Source: Chrysogorgia sp. JL179-B06 (taxonomy: Eukaryota > Cnidaria > Anthozoa > Scleralcyonacea > Chrysogorgiidae). Taken from it: a stretch of DNA of 64,000 nt. The notes under the pieces were generated by a model that worked only from the letters and a program-made list of their open reading frames with translations, was not told the DNA's origin and did not search any database. The position numbers and the translations under genes are program-made. Location of the stretch: the NCBI GenBank assembly GCA_035772405.1, contig JAYKKM010000492.1:3447501-3511500 (forward strand), in the 5' to 3' direction. Below are positions 21,801-33,800 of this stretch, in pieces (position 1 is the stretch's first letter; each line of letters begins with the position of its first letter).

Positions 21801-24800
21801 TCTTCCATCAAGGACACTAACTCAGATATCTCCTCCACACCAGTGTCCAATCTTTCGGTCTTCCATCAAGGACACTAACTCAGATATCTCCTCCACACCA
21901 GTGTCTCTTTTAAGTAAATCAATGTAGGTGGTTGAAGGTCTCCCACTGCTACGGTGCCTATGTGTGGAGTTCCATAGTACCAACTGACTGGCTGGTAGTT
22001 CAGGGTGTTGTCTACAATGTCCCACTAGGCCAAGCCTTCTACTTGCAATCTTGTCACTGACCCTCGGTAATCCACTGTATAGTTCAAGATTCGACATATG
22101 CTCCCTCCATGAATTTATGTTCAGGGCAGCTCTTAGCCTACGTCATAGTCTGTGAAATTTGAAAAACAGACTATGAACCAGCGCCGTTAATCGTGTTCTG
22201 TGACGTAGCTACAATAAGGAATTTATACAGTAGACCATGATTGGTCGCTCAGAAAATTTAGTTAATACGTGATATTCAATTGGTTAAGAACTACTTCCGT
22301 TTTCAATGTTTGTTGTTTACCACGAAGACAGTTTCTCAGCCGCCTCAACGTATTCTTTGTAAACGAGACTATTCAAGAGTTTGCAATACTTTCAAAGGAT
22401 GACTGTTTATAGTCGGCATAATTTTGGTTCGAGGATGATCAAACAGTCGAAGAGATGCGGGAATTCTCGTTATGCTGTTTCGTTTTAGCTTTTCAGCTTG
22501 TCCTATTTTATATGATTTCTTAAACTTTTAGCGAATACTCGTTAGTTGCTATAAGCATAGACTTGCTCCAAGTCTGCCTCTTGATTGTTTCGGGTTTGTT
22601 TCGAGAATACGGTTTCTTTCGAAACAAGTTCTTTTCAAAACCTTGAAACAAACCCGTCTTTGAAACCAAACCACTCTCGAAATAAACCCGTCTTCTCGAA
22701 ACAAACCCGTCTTTAAATAAACCCGAAACAAAATCAAGAGGCAGACTTGGAGCAAGTCTACTATATATATAAGACATAAGCACAATCTATAAGCATTGCG
22801 AATATAATCGGCATAAATTACAGAACACACAATTTGGCTCTGATGTTAGCGCCGCCTTTTTGCGCCCGCGAGCGTCTGTACGCAGGCTAGGCAGCTCTCA
22901 ACATCCTAGTATAACAACCGTTCAAATATTTCTCCAGCTCTTTAGTTAGTGTCCAACTCTCGCAACCGTACAAAAGTGCGGACTCCACTGTTGCCAAGAA
23001 GCTAACCTTACTATTGCGAACAAGATTAGATGTCCAGACCCTCTTCATACTGTTCAGTGCCCTCCAATTAGCTAGAGCTTTCCTAGTCCTTATGTCCTGC
23101 TTCGAGTTATCAACCCATCCGCCCAGGTATTTAAAGTCGTTAACCTCCTCCAACTCAACACCACTACGGGTCTTGATGGGGGTTGTGATTGGCAATGTTA
23201 AAAGTCATCATTTTCGTCTTCTTGGTGTTCAAGACCAGACCTATTTTATAACACTCAAACTCAACTAGTGATAGTAGCTCTTGCGCCTGGATTTCATCTG
23301 ACAATAGGATGATGTCATCAGCAAAATCCAAATCGGTGAGCTTGACCGCTGGAGATCTTCTAGACTTTCTGGGCGTAATGGTAAACCCTAGCTCAGCCTC
23401 TTTGCCGCTGATTGCCCTTCGTAGAGCGAAGTCTAGAACAACGATAAAGAGGAATGGCGCCAAGGTATCTCCTTGCATGACACCTGCAGTGATGTAAAAC
23501 TCTTTCGTATGCCTGTCAGGTGTTACAACTTCAGCTCTGGTGTTCGTGTACACTGAGTCAATGGCTCGAAGCAATCTTGGAGGGACGCCATAGGTCTTGA
23601 GTATCCTTAACATCTTGCCACGGTGAATTATAGAATCAAAGGCCTTCTTAAAATCAATGAAGGTCAAGACGGCAGGAAGGTTAAACGTCTTCACTCCCTC
23701 GATAATCCTTCTCTGGGCCAGGATTTGTTGGACTGTGGACCTCCCCACGCGAAAACCGTTCTGATTAACTCTCAATTTCGGATCTATTGCACTTGTTAAC
23801 CTATTCAAAATCATTCGATTGTAGAGTTTCGTGATGACGCACGTGAGGCTGATACCGCGATAATTGTCTGTCTTACCCGATTTCGGAACTGGTATTAAGT
23901 TGGACATCGATCAATGCTCGGGTTTCTCATCTTCATCAATGCCAAGTTGCAAATTTCAAGGAATAAGTCATCAAGATCACAGCTCTTACCACCTCCGGTG
24001 GTTGCCATCTGAACCGCTACTCTTGCCGTTCTCAAGTGAAGCCTTAGCCCGGGCAAACTCCGCCTGCGTGAAGGGGCCATCATCGATGTCCAATTCAGTG
24101 AAGATGTCTGGTATCACATCGTTCTCAGCATCGATCGTTGGATCTTTGCCGAGTAGGTTTTTAAAATGGGTGTACCATGTATCAACTCGCTCCTCGTTTG
24201 ATGCACCTTCGACTTGTCCTGATAGGGATTTAATGACATCATGATGTCATTAATTACTTTCCATACTGCACGTTATGCTGCTTGTCGTCATGTGCATTGC
24301 TGATCTTCACCAATTTCTCCTCCAACTCTTCCTCCTTTAATCGATCATACACTCTATACAACAAGGATCTAGCTTCTGTCAGTGCAACCTTGTGACGGGC
24401 CGACTTGCTTTCGATGAACTTCTTGTGCGCCAACTCAACATTACAGTATTCCGTGCTTTCACTACATCTGGGTGATTTGAGCGCTTTGCACTCCTCTTTT
24501 TCGGCAGTTTTGGTACACACTCCACTTTAGTTGCTTCATTAGCATCGATGAACCTTTGATACAGTTCAGTTGGGCCCTCTACATGTTTACGAACTCTCAA
24601 ACTGAGACGCATAGTCACAACCCTGTGGTCAGAATCGATAGATTGAAAGGAGTTACACGTATAAGGCTCAGCGTTAAGAACACTAATTTCTCCACTTACG
24701 TGACGTATCAAGATTTAATCCAACTGCGGACTCAATGCCTCGGTGCCTCCATCGCTTGCCCATCCGCTTCTGGAATTGAGCATTAGCTGCCTGCAGTAAT

Positions 24801-27800
24801 TGATTTTCCATGATGAACTCCCAAAGGAATTACCCATTTCTGTTTGTTTTCAAATGATAGGGAAAAGCACGTCATCGGGACCTAGTCTTGCGTTAAAGTT
24901 ACCGAGTATTGCAACAAAGTTATGTCTCATAGAACTGCTCAATCTCGTCGGTATTAGCTAAGTTGGTAGGGGAATAAGCTACAACCACGGTCATCGAAGG
25001 ATTGCCGCAGAACTCCACTTTAAGGATCCTCTGGGAGTAGGAACGTACCCCGCTAAGCACCTTTCTTGACTTTGAGCTAAGAAGAAGGCCAACTCCACCT
25101 TGTGCAGCTTGAGCCTCGTTCCTCCAAGCTAATGACGTGACGAGAAAGCCGTCCTTCGACCTGGCTGAAACTGATATTCTCTTGGTGGACCCATCTGTGT
25201 TCCTGAACTCCCAATATCTCGATATTGTGTACTTCCGCGCAGTGCACCATCTCTTTCAATCTCGAATCCTCTCTAACTCATGTACAAGCATTGAAGGTGG
25301 CTATGTATAGTACCTTCTTACAACGAAGTAGTGTTTTGTTTTCAATTGCATTGGAACGGGTGCCATCGGAACAGGCCCTCCCATTTGGGGTTAAGGACTG
25401 TTCGTCATGCCGTCTTGTGATGAGACCAGTAGCACCGTTGTCCGCTGCGTTCCTGAGGATTCCCACCTCTGGAAGTATAGGATTTGTTTCAAAATTGCTT
25501 TCCATAATATGCCTTTCAATGCGAAAAGAAAAATACGTTGGTGGTCGCAACTCCTACCAACGATGCAGTATTCCATCTAATTCGGAATTAATTAGCCTTT
25601 CCCGTTGTTTCATGTATTGAAATCCTCCAAGAAACGCCACTATGAGTAATGCCAGATCATCAGTATTATCAATGACTGCCGTTACCCAAAACCATTGCCC
25701 TGCATGCAGACAACTTGACCATGATCCTTGTAACCCAAGAATTCGATTCACTATATTTTTGTGGCTTCTAACCGTCGACCTGTCTGGCTTGGGTGACCCT
25801 AACAGGAGCAATAAGCTCCCGCCAGCATAGCTCTTAGGGTTAACGAAGCACGCAAGCTACTCCACCAACGACAAGGTTTAGTGAAAAGGAGTAGCAAAGC
25901 CATGTATTTTTTAATTTAACAGTAATTGAATACCACAGCCTTTAACATCGGTCAAGCGCTGTAGACTATACATCACTGTAGAGGTAGCAATATGGCATGT
26001 TCTTTAACTGATCATCTCATCCAAATAATGATAATATCACTCACAAAGGTTATAACTGACCTCAAATCAGTTTTGTGTCAATTCATGAACGAATAAATTA
26101 TGAACACTTATGTGTATAGGCGTCAGATCGATAGGACTTAAGCCAGGTTTCTCTAATACACGAAGAGCATAAAGGCAATAATTATATTTCTTTACCACAA
26201 AATTAACGTGAGAACTCCAAGTGAGATCATCTGATATCAGCACACCGAGTATTTTAAAGGAAGATACGGATTCAACAGGGAGGGCGGAAATAAAAATAGG
26301 GAATCACATGGAAATTTATTCTTGAGAAAGGACACAATTAACCATGCATTTATTTAAAATTCTTCGGGTTCAATCATCTTTATCCCACGATCTTGGGCAA
26401 AAGAATAAAATATCATTCATCAAAATAGGTACAGTATAATTAAGCTGGGTGGACATCGCGGTATGATCTCGAGAGCGGTAGCTGTATCAACAAAGTTAAC
26501 CAGCCCTTGCCAGTCATTAAGCAAATGCTTAGCCAGAATCGAAAAAAAAATTGGACAAGTATATAAGCGGAAGATATTATTATATTATTATTCTCCAACT
26601 CGATTGGTGAGCATGTGCAGTCTTACACATTGCTCACGGTCTGTGAGAAAAGCTTTAATCCACCTAATCAGCATAAGGATAACGTAATTCCGCGGTTCAT
26701 CTTATAAGTTCGTCATTGCGTCATTGGTTATTCTTTGGATTTTCTCAAAATTATAGAAAACTCGATTATTTTCTAAAAACACAAACGATGTAATAGTACT
26801 ACTGTACCATGAAACTCGGGAAACGTTACACCATGGGCGGAGAGGGAGGGTGAGCACGCCATTTATCCCGGTCAGCGGCAAGCAATCGACTTCTGGACGA
26901 TCTTTTTTAGTATCCGCGAGAGATCCCTATATTACGATAATATGATATACATCGTAGAACTGCATGCTAACCCCAAAACAACTTCGATCCTAACCCTAAC
27001 CCTCCGCCCAATGTGTTTTCTAACCCTAACCCCTGCGACACAGGAAAGCTAAGTAAAAATCCAATTACTAACCTTAATACTAATAAAAGGATCGTCCAGA
27101 AGACGATTGCTTGCCGCTGACCAGGATAAATGGCGTGCTCACCCTGCAAGCTGTAGCCCGAGGTGACCTGGTAACGAGTAGTGGTAGTTGGATTCAGGAA
27201 AGATCCATGTAGGTGGTATCTTGAACTGCCAAGCACTCGGGTAGCTTGCACCTATCACACCAAGTGCTCGGTGGAAAAAAAACTTACCCTTTCTCTTATT
27301 GAATAAAGGGTGGGACTGTGGGTACGATATTTGTTCTCCTTCAGCTTTCTAATACACGTCCGATTACCTTCCGTGCAAATGCGCTACTGATTTGTCACGC
27401 GCTTTACCAGCCTTTTAGCCATACGCACAAAAGACACCTTACACCCTCTTTCTGCGCACGCGTGGTTACCTAGCTATTAACCTTGGTTATTACATAACCT
27501 CACATAATTCTCGAAATGACGTCACATAGACTATCGGTAGTAATTAAAATCATTTGTTATTTCTAAAATAAAATATTATCGTAAGAGTTAGTATGAGGTT
27601 TAGGGTTAGGATTAGGCTAAGGTTTATGGTTAAGCCTATGCTAAATTCGGGATTTCTATATGAAACGTCAGCCGTTCTGCTCATGTCTTGCAGTCGTCTC
27701 AAACGTTCATCTACGCCGCCGCCTTCGATCCCTCTGCCCGCTTGTCTTCCGTTGATGTTTTGTTACTTCTCCCGATGCGCTATGCCCCCTCACTAAAGCC

Positions 27801-30800
27801 TCCAAATCCGACCAGTGTTGCTTCATTTGTTTTGGCCCGTCAGCCTGGTCTAGTTTCACCATAGATCATCACATCTAGTTTCACCTTCGTAGGACTGCCC
27901 CTCATTGTGCTACGTCGCCTGTTCGACGCTGCCGGCATTCTTGGTTAATTTTTCAGTCAACGCTACCGCATTGGTGCTACAGTATCTCATCTGTTGCTAT
28001 CCCGTGCATGATGTATTCAAGACCCTCGGCCGTTGGTCTCATGCTGCGTATGAGAGGTATACTTGTTATTGTTTTGTGGCTACTTGGTGCTGTTTTATGT
28101 GACGGGCCAAGGCCTAGGCAGCTACTCTAACTCTAGGCTTTACTGTATCGTCGTAAAGGAATTAATTGCTTTGGCAGATAGTCCTCATCTTAGTTGTTTG
28201 CAAACCGCTCTACGTGGGTACTAACTACGCCCTCCAAAATAGAATATGATCAACTCCAGGGTTTATAAGCCTGCCCGATTACTGCTCGGTTGGGTGATTT
28301 GCATTATAATGTGACATATAGTAAGTCAGTTGAAGAAAATATAATTAAATAAATATTAATTAATATAATTTAATTAATATAATAAAAATAATTTATCTTG
28401 ACAGGTTAATATAAATATAATAAATGGACAGCATTGAGAGCAGGATTAAGTTATTGAATATAATCAAGCGTTTTCTTACGAGCAGTTCACAACTGGAAGA
28501 GGATGAAGAGAAATAAAATCATACCATGGTAAGTGCTTTCTTCAATTCACCAAATGATAAAAAACCATCACCATTGATATCCATCTTCTTGAAAGCCAAA
28601 ACAAGATCGTTCTTTGTATTCGGCTTCACTTTTTTCATGATGTCACAGAATTGTGGATAGGATATTGATGCTAAAAAAGTAGTCACACCTTGCAGTAATT
28701 AATTAAATAACATAAAAGTGTTGTGCTGTGCAGGCAGTGTTATTAAATACAAATCAAAAACTCTAAAAGGTTGATATTACTACCGAAATAATGAATAGGA
28801 GGCTCTTCAGAAGAGAGTGCAGAAAGTTAAAATTTCCAGGGACGCAATTGCTAGAGCGGTGTAAGCCATAAAATGTTTAGAAAACCATAACTTGATCAGC
28901 AAAAATAGAGAGTGAAATGACTGGGAATGAGTCTTGGAAAGTTTTTATCTCTTTTGCGGGCATTCATGTGTAAAAACACAATTTGTGCGGATAAAAATGT
29001 AATCGTCAATCCTCCAACTAAAGTGATTCACAACTTCAATCTAACTGTGCATTTGTGGTTTGAATTTCTCGGGCATTTATATACCCGCGTGCATGTCATT
29101 ATGGCAAAATCTGCGCCACATATACTAACCAATCATATTGAGTAATTATACCGAAAGTAGCATGGCAATATAATAATATACGAGCTATGGTTACAATGAT
29201 ATAATCGAATCATTACATTATTATAACCTTCGCTCTCCATCTGAGTCTCGGTAGCTCAATAGAGTGTCTCACTGGCAATCAGAAGGGACAGGTTCGATTC
29301 CTGTCCGGGATGTATCGTCTGTCTACTCCAAGCTAGCTCCCACATTCACTGCATCAGTGTACTGTATATATGCAACACCCACGCATTACTGATATATAAA
29401 TGTGTGAAGGGAACTGTTCCCCAATTCTTATGTAACAAGACGCCCGCTAGGCGTTAACTCGGGCTACTGTAGCTTGCGCAGGAAACTATGATGCAACAAG
29501 GATACTTCCCAGTGCACATAACTGACTTCAAACACTTCCAAGCAAGTAGCTGGCCAGCAAAAACACTTCAGTTCAAACCACTCGATCGAAAACAAAGAAG
29601 GCACATGCACTGCGCATATGCATAGATATAGAAACCTACACTCAGCTAGGCAGGTATTATTACTTGGCTACATGTGGTCGTCCCCAGTCGCTCGCGTACA
29701 AATTACGAGAGCCGGCGCGCGGAAAGCCTTCCATCAACCATTGCTTTTATCGCCTTCCCATCAACCATTGCTGGCAATATATTGCTAGCCTGCGCCGCCC
29801 CACCTTCTTAATTAAGAAGAGCCTGCGGAGGAGGCAGTAATAATACAGAAATGGAGTCGAAACGACTCGTGCAACCACAGGTAGCCTGAGTAATAAAGGA
29901 TTTTATGTTGGTGTTATTAAAAAAAAGTCTGTGCGAACCTTAGAATGTCAAATGCAAATTTATATACTTGGAATAGGTTAAAAAGAAATTAAACAGTTGT
30001 TTTGGTGAATTTCTCAGTGTGAAATTCTCTTAATTTCCTAAATTTGACTAAAAAATCTTAGGTCCAGTTGTTTATTAAAGGCTGGAAAGTTGCCTTGTAG
30101 GCAAATATATGCAAATATATAGCAAATATATGCAAATATATAGCAAATATATGCAAATATATAGTTCTAAGTAATCAGATAAGAGTTCTGTCAGTGCAGG
30201 GCGGGTGGTTACATTTGCCCAACATTCAACATTGGCAAACTGCAGGCAAGTTGGCTGGGTATCCAAGCTGGCTCACAAAGCTAGCAACAAAAATAATTTA
30301 TACGGCGAATGAAGATTTGTGTTCAAAAAGTTCATTGAAAATGTAGTGTTCAAAAGATACAGTACCGTTGGCGGAAGATAACAAGCTCGTATAAATTTTA
30401 ATTGGCGACAAAAGGTAAACCCGTTTTCCCTTTTTTGATGCTTTTAGTAGTCAGTTACAAAGATAATTTTGTAAATATGTCCGAGTTTTATTCAGGCTTT
30501 CATTTGATGTATAGCATGATTTGCTAGAGAGTAGAGCCAGTAGTTCATAAGATATCGTTGTCGGAATATCTAATATATTTATCATAGTTTGTGAACCCAA
30601 TCCGAGCGTCGCTTTCGCTTTTTCTATAGCAATCAGTCCCTGGCAATATATTTTAGTGTAGGTATGATTGTCAGAGGCTGTTAATTAAGCCTTCAATACT
30701 AACACTGGTATCAATGGCCTAACAAATTAAAGTTAGGGAAGGGTCAAAATAATATACGTTTCTGCCAAAAAGACTTCAATATGACGTCTGGGAGGGATAT

Positions 30801-33800
30801 TTTTCTCGAAATATACGCTTAAAAACACTGACTCTGAATCTCATTTCATATAACAAACCAAAGTGTATGACGAAATAGCCTGCAAGCATAATGCACCTGT
30901 CAAAGTAAATCCCGACCCCCCCCCCCCCCCCCCCCACCCCCACCCCGAGATATGTGGGGCTTTAGTGGGGAATTAGTGTGTTTATAGACACTGAATTATG
31001 TCCCATCATGTCGGGCATTTGTTGGTTTTTGTCTTTTCGCTCGACCAACGGTGGGGCTATATGTGGGGAATAGTAAATTACGTAATCCAACATGGCGGCC
31101 TTTCTTGCTGGTAAACTTCCGGTGGTAATCGAAGAATCGAAGATGGCGGACCACGAGGAACATGACAAAAATAGGCATTTACATCTCTTTGTATTCGTAT
31201 GTAAATTAGCCATCCACCCATAAAATGTATTGATTTGGAAAATTAAACAATCATTTCATATTCTTTAATTGTTCTTTTGCTTAATACATGTATCTGACAG
31301 GTGGAAAACGTTTCTTGAGTTCATATTGCAGTTCAACTATACAACTGCAGGTTTAATATAACAAAATAAAGTTTATATACAGTACAGTCTGTATATTCAT
31401 ACATTGTGTTTTTCTTTTTCCTGTACTTTTAATATTAGATTGTAGTGTTCAAATTTTGGTTCAAATTTATGACAAACTTTCATATTTTGAACGCATTTTC
31501 CCTATTAAATCTAGTAGTTTTATTAAATATCTATTATTGTTTTATTGACATATTGTGCTATTGATTTTCATCAGAATGAGGACCACTTTCCATCATAAGA
31601 CTCATATTGTACCCGAGGGGGTGGGGAATTTCCTGTAATTTTGTACAAATTTCTGCCGCACATAGTAGGGCGTTTGTCAATTTTTGCATGATATTCAGAA
31701 CCAATCCCCACCTATATCCCGGGGTGGGGGGGGGGGGGGTCGGGATTTACTTTGACAGGTGCATAATAGGTTGCAAATATATTTATACCTTTAAAAATTA
31801 ATGCAACTAACTCGAAAAATCTCCGCAATCTCGAGTCTTGGGAAACGTAGAGTCATGCGAATTATCCGCTATTGGTAGGGTGGGAGGGGGTTTTGTAAGA
31901 GAAGTCATATTGACGGTTTTTTGGCAGAAACGTATATTTGACCCTTCCCTTATTACAAATATAAACACATAATTCATATAATTATGTACAGTACAATGTT
32001 ACAAAAATTAATTTTAACTCAAAAGTTGTTTTTCCTGCAGATTATCAATTGCCTTAATTGCTAAAACATGTATGTATGAATAGATTCATTGAGATAATAT
32101 TAGTTCTTTAGATATGATGTGAAAATGCCTTCGCAGAATTTCTAATTACAAGGACCTGCAAACCTAGGGTTTCTAATTAACAAATCAGTTTCAAGTTCTG
32201 AGTTAGGAAAGATCAGTTTCCCTGCTCTGCATTGAGACCGGTCCTCTTGAGAGAAATCAATACCCTAACAAAAAAATTCTATAGGCCTGCCTATATATGC
32301 ATGTATATAGGCAACCTATAGGAACCTATAGGCAATTGGAACATTTTCTATAGGCAACCTACAGAGAAACCTATTAGCCTATAGAAACCTATAACCAATT
32401 TGAATTAGCCTGTGTATACAGCTGTTATTCATTGCCTTAATACCCTATACAGTTGCTCTATACAGTAGAACCTGAGTTTTTATGACCCTGTTTTTACGAC
32501 CACCTGCCGTTTACGACCACTTGCTGGCACGGACGATTTGTAGTTCAAATGTATATACCTGCAATTAGCGACCACCTGCCAAACGCGACCACATTTTAGC
32601 GTTTAACCTGTTATGAGCGACTTTTTTACAAGATAAGCGTTTGCTTTTGCACGTAAACATACAAGAATTTTGACAGCGCACAAATACAGGAAACAGGTCT
32701 TATCAGCAACCGCTTTTTATCGTCCTAAATGCGAAATATGTTACAATCAACAAGCAAGAATTTTGACCATGTGAGAATACAGGCAACAAGAAGAGGCACT
32801 TGTTCCTTTTTTAGTATTGTTTTGCTTACTTTCATGATAAGCGACTGCATTTTGATAGTTTTGTTAAACTTTGTAGTGTGAGATTCCAAATAACTTTGCT
32901 AATACAACATAATGCTTAACATAATTTACGTATGCTGTAGACCATAAAACAATCTAACGCTTGGAAATGTTCGAAAACCTAGCGAGTGAGGTTCGTAAAT
33001 TATATTTTTTTATCCGTCATCTTTGTTTATAATGCAAGATCGCCAATAACGTTGACTGCGCATACAAAATTAGAATATATATACAGTATCATTGCTCCCT
33101 ACTCTTTAGTCTGTTTATTAGATCAAATTGCTGCAAATAAAATATTTTCGAGATCAACGTACGTTTGCCATTCCACCTGTCGTTTACGACCACTTTTGCT
33201 TGGCAATTTTAGGGGTCAAACTCAGGTTCTACTGTATATGCACCCCTATGAAAAAGATGCACTTTCTTCCTTCAACAGCCAATAGTGTCTGTTTATACTT
33301 ACTATTACCATTAATGTATTTATGTTATTTATTTTGATGTCCTATGAAACAATTAAATTCAGACAACACAAAGCTCTCAGAGATATTATCCACTGAGAGT
33401 ATATTCTGTTTGGCAAATGAATGGGTTATTATCTAATTCAAGTACAACTAAAAGTAAGAATTAAAATGCTGTAAGCAACTACGTACGCTATACAAGTTTC
33501 AAACAGTAAGCGGGCGAGGGTTGTTGCGTATACGTATTTCTAGTTTTAGTGCATTGTGTAGTTCCAGAAGAAATCCATAACCGGGGTGGGGGGTGTTGGA
33601 CACTGAAATTTCCGAAGACGGAAATGACAGGGGGGGGGGGGGGGTCAGAGTCGTCTTAATTTCCCAGATGGTCATCGAAGTAGTTACATATTTGATAACA
33701 TTTAACGCAGTGTAACAAGATAGAACGTTTTTTGCTGTATCGTAGTCTTCATATTTTAGATATTTCGGATCGTAATCGCTGCCGCGATAGTCGTCAATGT

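Larger units (their letters stand above)
21713..25860 (-). mobile_element. APE-type LINE remnant, minus strand, split by a DNA transposon
   Basis: Read on the minus strand from 25860 to 21713: a 5' region, endonuclease (ATFNACT at about 25285, GVQEHR, VVAYSPTN, SDHRVV), reverse transcriptase, post-RT domain with LYGCESWTL (about 22960), and a C-terminal block (SRRLGLVGHCRQHPELPASQ, about 22040). The 3' end is a (CTAA)n array at 21713-21754. The body is broken by several frameshifts, a 58-base tandem duplication and the insertion at 22134-22889. It is a different family from the LINE at 1-7505. Confidence 0.88.

Noticed and set aside
26980..27020. Telomeric repeats (CTAACC runs here, 27590-27640 and 35590-35730)
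   Set aside because: Short and degenerate, inside fold-back or unique DNA; not a telomere.
29242..29312. tRNA genes at 29242-29312, 36731-36800 and 60037-60107
   Set aside because: Shared head and body outside the tRNA-like part, and poor cloverleaf pairing, fit SINEs better than tRNA genes.
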